Positions 17,812 to 27,143 of a stretch of 64,000 nucleotides of DNA are shown one piece after another (positions within the stretch are counted from its first letter, which is position 1; the number at the start of each line of letters is the position of its first letter). Source of the DNA: Natrarchaeobius halalkaliphilus. Lineage in GTDB: Archaea; Halobacteriota; Halobacteria; Halobacteriales; Natrialbaceae. The stretch spans positions 1 through 64,000 of the forward strand of contig NZ_REFY01000003.1 of the NCBI RefSeq assembly GCF_003841485.1. Direction: 5' to 3'. Made by a program: the position numbers and the translations under genes. The notes under the pieces were generated by a model. The model had not been told where the DNA came from and made no database searches. It saw only the letters and a program-made list of their open reading frames with translations.

Positions 17812-18696
17812 TCACTCACCGCCCGTTCGTCGCAACCGGTCATACCGCCGGTCGAGATACTGTCGCGTCGATTCGAGGATTCCGTCGACCGTGTACGTTC
17901 GGCCGATATAAACGCTGACGGCGGCGAGGATCGTTCCAGCGACTACGTCCGAGAACCAGTGAATTCCGAGATACATCGTCGAAAGCGCAACGCTGATCGC
18001 GAGGACGCCGGAGATCGGAAGCCAGAGTGGATACTTCGCTCGGGTCAGCCACGCGACGAAAAAGACCGTCATCGACAACGACGTGTGTAAGGACGGGAAG
18101 ACGTTCGTATTCTGATTGACCCGATGAGTCAACAGTCCCGATTGGGGAAACGCATCGTAGAGCACTCCTTCGATGATCGTCGGATCGACGTTTCGCGGAC
18201 CGTACGCGATAAAGAGCGCATAGCAGATCAATCCGATTCCGTAGTTCGCAGTAAACGCGAGCAACAGCGTCCGGAGGTCCTCTGAGTCCTCGAGTGCGAA
18301 GTACGCGATAAACGGAAACAACAGCAAGAATGCGTAGCCGTAGACGTAAACGAAGATGAAAAACGACGTTACCTCCGGTGACTGGATCGACTGGAGGAGG
18401 ACGATCGGGTTTACGGGGAGAAGCGCCTGCTCACCGAACTCGAGTTCGAACAGAAGCGGCGTAATATTCGTTCCGAGTACCCGCCGCTCGAGGCGCATGA
18501 ACGGATCTACCGTCGACCATCGGAGGGCGAGTACGACAGCGAGGGCGGCTAGAGGGAGCGTACAGACCTCGATACGTCTTCGAAATCCCGACAGAGAGGC
18601 CATAAACCGTCGAGGGCCGACGATGACGAGCGTTGCCGTTACGAGCATCGTCACCACGACGATCACCAGTTCTAGGACGAGACCGACGAGGGACAT
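17812..18696 (-). CDS. PAP2-superfamily membrane phosphatase or phosphotransferase (Aur1/IPC-synthase-like)
   Basis: A 294-residue membrane protein with about six helices. The catalytic core is FPSLHTSLSMT near residue 195 and the MYLGIHWFSDVVAG segment near residue 245. These correspond to the PSxH and GxHxxxD motifs of the PAP2_3 branch, which includes inositol phosphorylceramide synthase. Likely substrates are lipid phosphates or polar lipid headgroups. The neighbours give no further hint. Confidence 0.85.
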   Translation of the reverse strand: MSLVGLVLELVIVVVTMLVTATLVIVGPRRFMASLSGFRRRIEVCTLPLAALAVVLALRWSTVDPFMRLERRVLGTNITPLLFELEFGEQALLPVNPIVLLQSIQSPEVTSFFIFVYVYGYAFLLLFPFIAYFALEDSEDLRTLLLAFTANYGIGLICYALFIAYGPRNVDPTIIEGVLYDAFPQSGLLTHRVNQNTNVFPSLHTSLSMTVFFVAWLTRAKYPLWLPISGVLAISVALSTMYLGIHWFSDVVAGTILAAVSVYIGRTYTVDGILESTRQYLDRRYDRLRRTGGE

Positions 18697-18847
18697 TCGG
18701 GTACGGTGCTAGCTATCGCCTGCAAGACACTAATACCGATCGGTTACTGCGTTCGGACGTTCCAGAGGCGATATCGACTCGGACGGTTCCGGGAGCCCGA
18801 CTCGGGGGTTCCGAGAGCCGACTCGGACGATTTCGATAGTTCGACGG

Positions 18848-20614
18848 TCATTCGAGCAACCTTTCTTCTTCGTAGTGGTAGCCAGCCGCCTCGAAGAGCG
18901 AGCGTACCTCTTCGACGTCGATCTCACCGTCCGTTCCAGGAAACGTCGCGACCGTCGAGGTGGTATCGTCCTCCCGATCGTCCTCGAAGATGCCCAAAAG
19001 TGATCGTTTCGTCGTCGCCGGTTCGGCAAACCCATCAAAAAATTCCTCGACGACGTAGTCGCGATCGACCAGGCGAGAGAGGATCTGTCGGAACCGATGG
19101 TTACCAAGCGGTGTACGCTGATGGTTGTATCCAACCATGTAAAACGCAGGAGTTTGTCCCGTGAGAAGCCGCGTCCCGTCGTCGTTTTGAACCGTTTCGA
19201 TCTGATCGGATGGTAAGGTGGTCGCAGTAACGTCGGTCATGCCCTCCCGTAGCGCATCGACCATCGCTCCCGGATTGGGATCGATTCGAAACTGGATCCC
19301 CGTATACTGCGAAAACCCGTCGAATACGGCGGGTCGATCCGCTGATTGTTCCCGGAGGACGTGCTCGTCGAACGGCTGGAGATCGACTTGATCACTCGTC
19401 ACGTCGTCGATCGAGAACAGCCCCGATCCGACGGGTTCCTCGTTGTCCGAGACGAGCGCATCGGTCTGGCGCTCAGCGATCACTTCCGATCGAGCGTCCC
19501 AGATATGTTCCGGTAACAGCGGGACCGTTAATGCACGAACGGCAACGGATCTGTTCGGATACGTCTCGGGGTCTGTGACGGTGTTGCCAAACGAAAATCG
19601 CACGGTGCTGGCGTCGAGCCGTTCGATCTCCGAAACGAGCGTTTGGCGACTTCGAAACCGTTGTGCTGGAATGTGTCCCTCGACGTCACCCAGCGCCGTA
19701 TCGTTGAGAAACCGGTTCGTAAAGACGACATCGTCGGCAGTGAGAGGAGTTTCGTCGTGCCACGTCGCCCCGTCTCGAAGCGTCACCGTTGCCCGCAGTT
19801 GATCCGCTTCGTGCCAGGAAACGGATTCTGCGAGCCACGGAACGTACTCTTCAGTGTGGGGGTTTCGAACCAACGGATCGTAGAGCAGATCCAACAAACC
19901 GGGTATCCGGTTTCGATCGACGACCACCGGATTCAACCGGTTAGCAAGCGCCTCGCCGGAGACGCCAACGGCGATCGGATTCTCGCGGGGACCATCAGCG
20001 GGCTCTCGAGCCATGAGATCGACGTACTCGTACGGATCGTGTGGTGGGACCGATGCGTCGGTCTCACGACGAGTTCCGCCGGTTCGTTCGGGAAACGCGA
20101 CGACTGTATACGGGGCGGTTTCTTCGAGAAACTCGACCAGCTCGGAGAGAACGTCCCGACGCCGGTTCTCGGCCGAACGTTGTTCCTCTAACAGTTCGTC
20201 GACCGTTCGATCGGAAAACTGGAAGGGGTTTTGCCATCCACGTTCGCTGACGAACTGCGAGTGAAGCAGACCATACAGAGCGTCGTAGTCGTCGAATCCG
20301 GGATGACGAACGACGAAGACGTCGTAATCTCGCTCGAGGAGGACCTCCCTGTGAAGGTCGGCTTTCGCACTCGGGACGTGAGCGACGTCGATCCCAGCCG
20401 CCTGGAAGTTCTCCCGGAGCTGACTCAGAATCATCGCTGCGAACGGATCGTCGTCGGCGGGAACCGTCTTGATATCGAGTTCGATCTGATCGGGACCTGC
20501 GTTCTCGGCGCGAGACCAGAACACCTCCGAGCAGCCGGCGAAAGCACTAGAAATGCCAACACCAGTACCAGCAAGTAGATCTCGTCGCGTCGTCGACGAA
20601 GCGCCCTCGTCCAT
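18848..20614 (-). CDS. orphan family 5 (peptide/nickel type) substrate-binding lipoprotein
   Basis: A 588-residue extracellular solute-binding protein. The N terminus has a twin-arginine signal (TRRDLLAG) and a lipobox FAGC with Cys28, so it is probably membrane-anchored outside the cell. The body has the family landmarks LLDLLYDPLVRNPHTEEYV and DGATWHDETPLTADDVVF. Family 5 proteins normally bind peptides, nickel or sugars for an Opp/Dpp-type transporter. No permease or ATPase gene is adjacent, so it must work with a distant transporter or as a sensor. It diverges from cetZ across 312 bases. Confidence 0.9.
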   Translation of the reverse strand: MDEGASSTTRRDLLAGTGVGISSAFAGCSEVFWSRAENAGPDQIELDIKTVPADDDPFAAMILSQLRENFQAAGIDVAHVPSAKADLHREVLLERDYDVFVVRHPGFDDYDALYGLLHSQFVSERGWQNPFQFSDRTVDELLEEQRSAENRRRDVLSELVEFLEETAPYTVVAFPERTGGTRRETDASVPPHDPYEYVDLMAREPADGPRENPIAVGVSGEALANRLNPVVVDRNRIPGLLDLLYDPLVRNPHTEEYVPWLAESVSWHEADQLRATVTLRDGATWHDETPLTADDVVFTNRFLNDTALGDVEGHIPAQRFRSRQTLVSEIERLDASTVRFSFGNTVTDPETYPNRSVAVRALTVPLLPEHIWDARSEVIAERQTDALVSDNEEPVGSGLFSIDDVTSDQVDLQPFDEHVLREQSADRPAVFDGFSQYTGIQFRIDPNPGAMVDALREGMTDVTATTLPSDQIETVQNDDGTRLLTGQTPAFYMVGYNHQRTPLGNHRFRQILSRLVDRDYVVEEFFDGFAEPATTKRSLLGIFEDDREDDTTSTVATFPGTDGEIDVEEVRSLFEAAGYHYEEERLLE

Positions 20615-20926
20615 ATATGCTTGTCCGTGGATATGCCACCGCCCTGTATATGGCTTACTCTCGAGGCGATGGCCCCGATCACTGCCTTCGATCGGGGTCG
20701 GTTCCGTCCTCGAGGATGCTGTCGGTTGGAGCGAACCGTCGTTAATGAGTGACTATTCGGCTGTCAGTAGTTTCTTCGATCGAAGAATCTCTTTTCCTCG
20801 TGTGTATGGAGGCCATAACAATGGCTGTAATCAGGTACTACGGTGACGTGGCATCCGTTCCCACGAACGTCCGATTCGTTCGGTAGAACCGGTCGGCTGT
20901 CCTGGGAGCGGCCACGAGAGACAACC
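20615..20926. other. divergent intergenic region between the orphan binding protein and cetZ
   Basis: These 312 bases contain no convincing gene. The part near 20635-20655 (ccgccctgtatatggctta) can hold the leftward promoter of the binding-protein gene. The stretch near 20780-20800 (aagaatctcttttcctcg) and the region up to 20926 can hold the cetZ promoter. I see no repeats. Confidence 0.5.
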
Positions 20927-22087
20927 ATGAAACTCGCACTAATCGGCTTCGGTCAGGCAGGCGGGAAGATCGTCGACGAGTTCCTTGCGTACGACGAGCG
21001 GGTCGGTGACGGATTCGTCCAGACCGCGATTGCGGTCAACTCTGCAACGACGGATCTCCACGGACTCGAGCACATCCCGCAGGATAATCGCGTTCTGATT
21101 GGACAGGCACGCGTCAAAGGACACGGCGTCGGTGCCGACAACGAACTCGGTGCCGAGGTCACCGAAGAGGACATCGACGAGGTACAGGGCGCGATCGACA
21201 AGATCCCCATCCACGAGATCGATGCGTTCCTCATCGTCGCCGGAATGGGCGGCGGGACCGGCTCCGGCGGCGCTCCGGTTCTGGCGACGCATTTGAAACG
21301 AATCTACACCCAACCCGTGTACGGACTGGGCATCCTTCCCGCAACGGACGAAGGCGGAATCTACACGCTCAACGCGGCTCGCTCGTTCCAGACGTTCGTC
21401 CGCGAAGTGGACAATCTGCTCGTCTTCGATAACGACGTCTGGCGCAGCGCCGGCGAAACAGTTGCAAGCGGTTACGACCGAATCAATCAAGAAATCGTCG
21501 AGCGATTCGGACTCCTGTTCGCCGCCGGCGAAGTCAACCAGGGTGATCACGTCGCAGAGAGCGTCGTCGATTCCTCGGAGATCATCAACACGCTCGACGA
21601 CGGCGTTTCGACGATCGGATACGCCCGCGAAACCGTCGACTCCTCGAGCGACGGCCTCCTCTCGACGTTTCGCGACACCGACGAGTTCGACGAGGGAGCA
21701 GCGACGAACAGAATGACGAGCCTCGTCAGAAAGGCTGCTCTCGGACGATTGACCCTGCCCTGTGATGTCGCGAGCGCAGACCGAGGACTCGTCGTCACGA
21801 CCGGCCCGCCGGAGCACCTGAATCGGAAAGGTGTCGAACGAGGTCGACAGTGGCTCGAAGACGAGACCGGCAGCATGGAGATTCGCGGTGGTGATTATCC
21901 GATTCCGGATTCGAACGAAGTCGGTGCGATCGTCCTCCTTTCCGGCGTGACGGACGTTCCCCGGGTCAACCAGCTCCAGCAGGTAGCGATCGAAACGCAG
22001 GACAGAACGAACGCGCTTCAGGCCAAAGCCGACGAGGATCTCGCGTCGCTGGTCGATACCGGCGGGGAACTCGACGCGCTGTTCTGA
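20927..22087 (+). CDS. cetZ1: CetZ family tubulin-like cytoskeletal GTPase (CetZ1-like)
   Basis: A 386-residue protein of the archaeal CetZ family, which controls cell shape and motility rather than division. The tubulin GTP-binding signature is GGGTGSG at residues 108-114, and the N-terminal loop is GFGQAGGKIVDEF. The segment VVDSSEIINTL places Glu218 at the position of the key CetZ1 residue of Haloferax (E218 in CetZ1, from memory). The C terminus ends DALF, as conserved tails of CetZ1 do. The ATG at 20927 gives the family N terminus MKLALIGFGQAGGK; the upstream frame is not conserved-looking. Confidence 0.93.
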   Translation: MKLALIGFGQAGGKIVDEFLAYDERVGDGFVQTAIAVNSATTDLHGLEHIPQDNRVLIGQARVKGHGVGADNELGAEVTEEDIDEVQGAIDKIPIHEIDAFLIVAGMGGGTGSGGAPVLATHLKRIYTQPVYGLGILPATDEGGIYTLNAARSFQTFVREVDNLLVFDNDVWRSAGETVASGYDRINQEIVERFGLLFAAGEVNQGDHVAESVVDSSEIINTLDDGVSTIGYARETVDSSSDGLLSTFRDTDEFDEGAATNRMTSLVRKAALGRLTLPCDVASADRGLVVTTGPPEHLNRKGVERGRQWLEDETGSMEIRGGDYPIPDSNEVGAIVLLSGVTDVPRVNQLQQVAIETQDRTNALQAKADEDLASLVDTGGELDALF

Positions 22088-22560
22088 GTTATACCCTTGG
22101 GATCAGCTGGTTTGCTCACGAATCGATCGGTTTTTCACAGCCCTCACCGACACGAGCGTTCGGTGAATCGCCTCGGGGTCTAACGGATTAGCTAAGTCCT
22201 GGGAATAGTTCTACTCCACCTGCCGACGGCTGGTTCCTGTAGTGGTACTATCTCGGACAGCTGTTCCCAATACTTCTCTCGATCATTAAGCCCCGAGGTA
22301 TTCTCGGAGACCCTCGATAAACTTGATGCCACGATATCGAGCGGTGCTTTCGAACGGAGAGACCACAGGCGATAGTACTTCTGTACGGGAGTCACACGAT
22401 TTCTCCCCGCCATCCGAACCGCAGAGCCAGCAGTCACCGATCAGTAATGGCCGCCTTCGTTCATTAAGTACGATATTTCTGTCTCGTGAGAACGATCAGT
22501 TCTCGTGTCACTCATAGTAACAAGACAATAACGAACTACGATATCACGGTTCGTTGTATC
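22088..22560. other. intergenic region without a convincing gene
   Basis: These 473 bases follow cetZ. The only open frame of note is on the minus strand at 22192-22437 and contains NDREKYWEQLSEIVPLQEP. It has no recognisable family, and its codon third positions are not G/C-rich. I treat it as noise or a decayed fragment. The last 60 bases (taacaagacaataacgaactacgatatc) are AT-rich and probably hold the promoter of the zinc-ribbon gene at 22561. Confidence 0.45.
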
Positions 22561-22752
22561 ATGAACGGCCAGAAACAGACGAAGCCAACGACGTCGTCCA
22601 CCGTGCGTGAAACCGTCAAGTCAGTGCTCTTTCGATCCGACAGCGTCACGGTCATCGAAGAATGTCGTCGGTGCGGGACGACGATCGAAACGTCGTGTTC
22701 GGACTGTCCGACCTGTGGCTGTGACGATATCGTCACCTATCGCATTCGGTAA
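22561..22752 (+). CDS. small zinc-ribbon protein
   Basis: A 63-residue protein with Cys35/Cys38 (CRRC), Cys46, Cys49, Cys52 and Cys54 (CSDCPTCGC), enough for at least one zinc site. Such one-domain zinc proteins are abundant in haloarchaea and their roles are mostly unknown. The N-terminal 25 residues are basic and Thr/Ser-rich, which is unusual for a halophile cytosolic protein and could favour nucleic-acid contact. It converges with mptE, 22 bases apart. Confidence 0.7.
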   Translation: MNGQKQTKPTTSSTVRETVKSVLFRSDSVTVIEECRRCGTTIETSCSDCPTCGCDDIVTYRIR

Positions 22753-22773
22753 CTCGAGTATACTCGATCCCGT

Positions 22774-23493
22774 TCAGTGATCTCGGTCGGACGAACGAGT
22801 CTCGAACGCGCCGATCGATTCGATAGCGTCGCGTCGGCCGTCGAGTACGTCGAACCGTTCTTCGCGCCGTCGCTCGAGCCAGTAGAGTAGCCGCTCGGCC
22901 CACGCCAGCTTGTTCGCTTTGAGCTGATCGACGGTCGGGTCGTCGAACTCCCAGCCGGCGAAGACGAGTCGATCCGCGCCGAGGGAATCCGCGAGAAACG
23001 CCGCGCGATCGCCGTCAGTGAACCCGCCGAAATTTCGGACCGGACCGTTGGGACTGGCCTGTGTCGTGGGGAGGACGAACTCGTCGACGCAGTCGGGAAC
23101 GGTCCGCCGAACCGCCGGGATGTTGTCGCCGTGGGCGTGAACCGCCGCGGGAACGGATCGCTCGGTCAACAGACGAACCGTCACCGGATTCTTGTCGAGG
23201 TCGGTGACCATGCAATCGACGCCGACACCGTTCGTCTCGAGGACGTCTGCTGCCGTCGAAGCCGCGAAAACGACGTCGGCGCACCGGACCCGCTCGAGTT
23301 GACCGGTCTCTTCGAGCGACGGTGCCCCACCCGCGATCGCGACCGTCGCTCCTCGAGCCATCGAGAGACGATCGGTATCGAACGGACCGGTCAGTGATCC
23401 GAGAACGTCCCGCGCACGTTCGTCGGCCACCCGATCGTAGCCGAAGTCCTCGAGAATATCGACGTAGACTGACTCCCACTCCGCGAAGTTCAT
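22774..23493 (-). CDS. mptE: 6-hydroxymethyl-7,8-dihydropterin pyrophosphokinase (MptE-type)
   Basis: A 239-residue archaeal enzyme that pyrophosphorylates 6-hydroxymethyl-dihydropterin, the step before dihydropteroate synthase in folate or methanopterin synthesis. It belongs to the DUF115 family and is unrelated to bacterial FolK. Landmarks are AIAGGAPSLEE, MVTDLDKNP, VHAHGDN and NFGGFTDGDRA. It lies just downstream of folP on the same strand, a clear pathway link. The ATG at 23493 (MNFAEWE) gives the normal family start. Confidence 0.92.
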   Translation of the reverse strand: MNFAEWESVYVDILEDFGYDRVADERARDVLGSLTGPFDTDRLSMARGATVAIAGGAPSLEETGQLERVRCADVVFAASTAADVLETNGVGVDCMVTDLDKNPVTVRLLTERSVPAAVHAHGDNIPAVRRTVPDCVDEFVLPTTQASPNGPVRNFGGFTDGDRAAFLADSLGADRLVFAGWEFDDPTVDQLKANKLAWAERLLYWLERRREERFDVLDGRRDAIESIGAFETRSSDRDH

Positions 23494-23736
23494 GCGTCTT
23501 CTTGGCACTCGAGGCGGTAGTGGTTACTGATTCTTTGGATGGGACATCGTATCGTGGACCGCGTCACCGACCGGGTGCTCGAGAGTACCGTGTGACTGCA
23601 ACGAGTGTCGCCACTCGGCGAGTAGTTCCACAATAATTCCATGTTGTGGGCCGGGAGTCGCCTCCAAAGTACCCCTACCCGGGAGGCCGCCCGGCGTCCA
23701 CTCGTTCCTTTCGAAGCCTCCGGCATAAGCTTTCTC

Positions 23737-24930
23737 TTACTGTGGCATCTTTCCGAGCACTTCAATGAGTTGTCCAGTTTGCTCGGTTTCGGCCTCGATA
23801 CGCGCTCTAACCTCCGAAAGACCACCAGGTGTGCCGATAAATAACACGGAATCGTCGGGAGTGCGGTATACCGTAGCATCCGGACCGACAGTTTCAGCGA
23901 CGAGTCGGTCGATAGACTGCTCAGCCAGTCCGTCGATCTCGAGAACGCGCGTCTGCCAGTCGGCTGCGACGTCGGGGTCGATGCCGCGCTCTCCGAGGTG
24001 CGCTCGGAACGTTCGCAGCGAGTCGATCTCGAGCTCGGACACCGTCACCCCGCCTTCGGACGCGCTCGAACGAGTACGAAACTCCGAGCCGATCAGTGCA
24101 GCATCACGGGTTTCTGCAACGTCGTGGGTTCGAACGACGTGTGCACCTCGTTCGACGGCCAGCCCGGTCGCAGCGAGGCTTACCGGGAGTCGCGCATCGG
24201 TTTCGCGATCGGCAATCTCTCCGAGGAAGTTCTTGCGGTTGATCGAAACGAGCACCGGCTGTCCGAGTGCACGGAACTCGCGAAGTCGTCTGAACGTCTC
24301 TCGGTCGTCCTCGAGCGTCTGCGTTTGACTCCAGCCGCCGAATGCGGGATCGATGATCGTCCGTCCCGTCAGCCCGTTCTGTTTCAACGCCTCGTACACC
24401 TGGTCGACGTAGGATGCCCGTTTAGCCCAGTCAGGCGACCGTCTCGTGGACCAGTCGGTTGCTCCGACCGCACCTGGACGCTCGAGATCCGGTGGGCTCG
24501 CCATCTTCACAACGGCGGCGTCGCGTTCCGAACAGACTGTTGGCATCGCCGGATCAGCGAAACCACAGATGTCGTTGACCATATCGAAGCCCATCGAGAG
24601 CGCTTCGTCTGCGACCGACGCGTATCGGGTTTCGATCGAAAAGACGGCGTCGCCGGAAACGCTCTCGATCGTCTCGAGGGCGAGGTGGAGTCGCTCGAGT
24701 TCTTCGTCCGCAGAAAGCACTTCGAACCGTTTGTTCGCGGACTCGAGGCCGATGTCGACGATATCGGCGCCCTCACTGATGAGTTCGTCGTCGACGTACT
24801 GGGCCGCCTCGCCGGGGTCGTCGTAGACGCTTGGATCGTAGGGTGACTCCTCGCTGACGTTCAACACGCCCATGATCCGAGGCGGGTGGCCGTCTCCGAT
24901 CTCGAGTCCGGCCGCATCGACGGTGTTCAT
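23737..24930 (-). CDS. folP: dihydropteroate synthase, with C-terminal extension
   Basis: A 397-residue protein. Residues about 15-280 are the DHPS TIM barrel, with MGVLNVSEESPYDPS (the first folP motif, diverged), VDIGLESANKRFE, and the phosphate-binding INRKNFLGEI and RTHDVAETRDA segments. It would join p-aminobenzoate, or a related amine, to the pterin pyrophosphate made by MptE. About 110 residues after the barrel form an extra domain not found in bacterial FolP. It lies between orc1 (94 bases upstream) and mptE on the same strand. Confidence 0.9.
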   Translation of the reverse strand: MNTVDAAGLEIGDGHPPRIMGVLNVSEESPYDPSVYDDPGEAAQYVDDELISEGADIVDIGLESANKRFEVLSADEELERLHLALETIESVSGDAVFSIETRYASVADEALSMGFDMVNDICGFADPAMPTVCSERDAAVVKMASPPDLERPGAVGATDWSTRRSPDWAKRASYVDQVYEALKQNGLTGRTIIDPAFGGWSQTQTLEDDRETFRRLREFRALGQPVLVSINRKNFLGEIADRETDARLPVSLAATGLAVERGAHVVRTHDVAETRDAALIGSEFRTRSSASEGGVTVSELEIDSLRTFRAHLGERGIDPDVAADWQTRVLEIDGLAEQSIDRLVAETVGPDATVYRTPDDSVLFIGTPGGLSEVRARIEAETEQTGQLIEVLGKMPQ

Positions 24931-25024
24931 ACCCCCGTCTGAGCAGAGCAGACGGAAAGGAGCCCCGATTGCGGCGAAGCGAGTCGAACGGAGGAATCAC
25001 CGACGGTGGACGCGAGTTGGTTCG

Positions 25025-26290
25025 TCAGGTCCGCCGGTTCGTCTCCGGCGAACGGGTGCTCGAGTCAGCGTTCTCGAGCGGTGCGAGCCGCGAATCACGT
25101 AGTAACACCTTTTTGACGATCGAGGGGTTCTCGAGGAGCCGGTGTTTCGCGTGAGCACCGCGACCGCGGCCGCGCCCCTCGCGTTCGGACTGAATAACGT
25201 TGAGGAAGTTTTGCTCCTGGAGAATCTCCTGGACGCGTCGTTCCGAGAGCACGTCAAAATCGAGTCGGCCGGCGATCTCTTTGTACTGGTTGTAGATAAT
25301 CTTCGTCGGGAACTCCTTTTGAGTGCTGTTTTCGGTGAGCAGCGTTAGCGAGTAGAGGATCGCTTTTGCCTGCTGTGGCGATCCCTCGATCAGTTCGTTG
25401 AATCGGTCAGCTTCGGTCTTTTCTTTCGCATCGCGAACGTGTTCGGCGGTCACGCGAGTGTTAGCTTGCTTTTTCGCGATTCTACCGGCGTTGCGAAGGA
25501 TATCGATCGCCTTGCGCGCGTCGCCGTGTTCCTGTGCCGCCAGCGCAGCCGTAAGCGGGATCACGTCGTCGGAAAGGACGCCGTCGTGAAACGCGTCTCG
25601 TCGCTTCTCCAGAATTTCGACGAGCTGGTTGGCGTCGTAGGGCGAAAAGACGAGTTCGTCGCGCGAGAGACTCGATTTAACTCGCTCGGAGAGGTGATCC
25701 GGGAAGTCAATCTTGTTGGAGATACCGATAATGCCGATGCTCGAGTCCGAAATTCGTCGGTTTTCACCCGCTCGCGAGAGCTTCCTGAGAACCTCGTCGT
25801 CCTCGAGCATATCGATCTCGTCGAGGATGACGATCGTGACGTCGGTACAGCGGTCGATAGCCTGCCAGAGGCGTTTGTAGTAGTCACCGGTACCGAGGCC
25901 CCGATCCGGAACTGACACGCCGCTTTCCGTCGAGTCGTTGACGATCTGTGCGATGGTTTTGATGATCGATGCCTCGGTGTTTTGCTCCCCACAGTCGATA
26001 AACGCGTACTTGACCGTCACGTCGTCGCGTTCGGCTTCCGAGATCACTCGCTTGGTGACCGACCGCGAGATGAGCGACTTGCCGGTTCCGGTTTTGCCGA
26101 AGATAAACAGGTGGTTCGGCTCGCTCCCGAAGATGGCCGGATTGAGCGCGTCCGCGACTCGTTGCATTTGTTCGTCGCGTCCGACGATCCGGTCGGGGCC
26201 GGGAAGGTGTGTGATCTCGAGCAATCGCTCGTCGGCAAAGACCGGATCGTCGTACCGAAAGAGTGGATCACGATCGTCGTTGGCGGACAT
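25025..26290 (-). CDS. orc1: Orc1/Cdc6 replication initiator
   Basis: A 421-residue AAA+ initiator that binds origin repeats and loads the MCM helicase. Walker A is GKTGTGKS (residues 65-72), Walker B is VTIVILDEID (about 151-160), and a sensor region with ISNKIDFPDHL follows. The C-terminal winged helix (residues about 320-400) would contact ORB DNA. The gene starts immediately beside a 1-kb region with inverted ORB-like repeats, so it is the cognate initiator of that origin by position. folP follows downstream on the same strand. Confidence 0.95.
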   Translation of the reverse strand: MSANDDRDPLFRYDDPVFADERLLEITHLPGPDRIVGRDEQMQRVADALNPAIFGSEPNHLFIFGKTGTGKSLISRSVTKRVISEAERDDVTVKYAFIDCGEQNTEASIIKTIAQIVNDSTESGVSVPDRGLGTGDYYKRLWQAIDRCTDVTIVILDEIDMLEDDEVLRKLSRAGENRRISDSSIGIIGISNKIDFPDHLSERVKSSLSRDELVFSPYDANQLVEILEKRRDAFHDGVLSDDVIPLTAALAAQEHGDARKAIDILRNAGRIAKKQANTRVTAEHVRDAKEKTEADRFNELIEGSPQQAKAILYSLTLLTENSTQKEFPTKIIYNQYKEIAGRLDFDVLSERRVQEILQEQNFLNVIQSEREGRGRGRGAHAKHRLLENPSIVKKVLLRDSRLAPLENADSSTRSPETNRRT

Positions 26291-26411
26291 TACAGTATCC
26301 AGTGTCTTTCAGCGGGGTTGAAATAAATGTGTGGGGTTCGGTCGCGGGTGTAAATACGGCGGTTCAGGAACCGGCTGCCTACTTCTGACCAAAATTTGAT
26401 CGATCACAGTG

Positions 26412-26434
26412 AATCGCCCGCCTCGCGGGTGTGA
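26412..26434 (-). repeat. ORB-like origin repeat, copy 1 (diverged)
   Basis: Read on the minus strand it begins TCACACCCGCGAGGCGGG. It keeps the CGCGAGG core and the G-run but differs at the second base and in the tail. Confidence 0.55.
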
Positions 26435-26510
26435 GACGGAAACCGAACGTCGAAGCTACGGGAGAACGTGCCGACTGCGTCGATTCATACGGCTACGTTC
26501 GATGGTACCG

Positions 26511-26531
26511 ACACCCCCCTCGCGGATGTAA
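26511..26531 (-). repeat. ORB-like origin repeat, copy 2
   Basis: Read on the minus strand it begins TTACATCCGCGAGGGGGG and ends TGT. It shares both the TTACA-CGCGA part and the G-rich tail with the other copies. Confidence 0.75.
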
Positions 26532-26767
26532 GGGGTAGTTATCCACGTGCTCGAGCGGGTGATGAACCGTTGCATCGACCCGTCAGTTCGGGGAATTCGA
26601 TCCCGAAAGCTGTCAACGCCTTATTCCAGAAAGGAAATCGGAGGCCTGGAACACCAATGTAGGTGGTCGGTAGGATCGGGACAGAAAACGACGAGGAAAG
26701 CGTTGAATCAACATTGCGGCCGGTATCGTTCGATATCGACGACCGATTCCTCACTACCGGACAGGAC

Positions 26768-26791
26768 ACACACCACCGTCGCGTTTGTAAC
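26768..26791 (-). repeat. ORB-like origin repeat, copy 3
   Basis: Read on the minus strand it begins GTTACAAACGCGACGG and ends TGGTGTGT. It is nearly identical to copy 5 over 24 bases but in the opposite orientation. Confidence 0.85.
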
Positions 26792-26861
26792 GACATACTG
26801 ACGGGTGGAGTACGATCGATTACCGAAATTCCGGAAGATAGGATCGATAAATACGTGGATT

Positions 26862-26884
26862 TTACATCCGCGACAGAGGTGTGT
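26862..26884 (+). repeat. ORB-like origin repeat, copy 4
   Basis: On the plus strand it begins TTACATCCGCGACAG and ends AGGTGTGT. It is in the same orientation as copy 5 and 30 bases from it. Confidence 0.75.
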
Positions 26885-26914
26885 TCCACGACAGAACACC
26901 CACACAGACTCACC

Positions 26915-26938
26915 GTTACAAACGCGAGGGGGGTGTGT
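26915..26938 (+). repeat. ORB-like origin repeat, copy 5
   Basis: On the plus strand it begins GTTACAAACGCGAGGGGG and ends GTGTGT. It is followed by CCCCCTC, so GAGGGGG and CCCCCTC form a local inverted repeat at 26927-26946. Confidence 0.85.
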
Positions 26939-27143
26939 CCCCCTCACAGTGTACCCAAAAATCAACCGCGATGACCCCTCTAAAATCGATTCTGGGTAGA
27001 CGATGGCGAGCAGGCAGCCGTTTCGGTACTGAATACGACCGCGTCGAGCCACCAGCCGACAGTCAGAAACCAGGCCTACGTCACGATACGGTTTCTCAGC
27101 TCATTCCCGAATCACGAAAACGATCGTTTGCATATCGGGAACG

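Noticed and set aside
22192-22437. 81-codon minus-strand frame containing NDREKYWEQLSEIVPLQEP
   Set aside because: No family recognised, codon third positions not G/C-biased, and no clear promoter; at best a decayed fragment.
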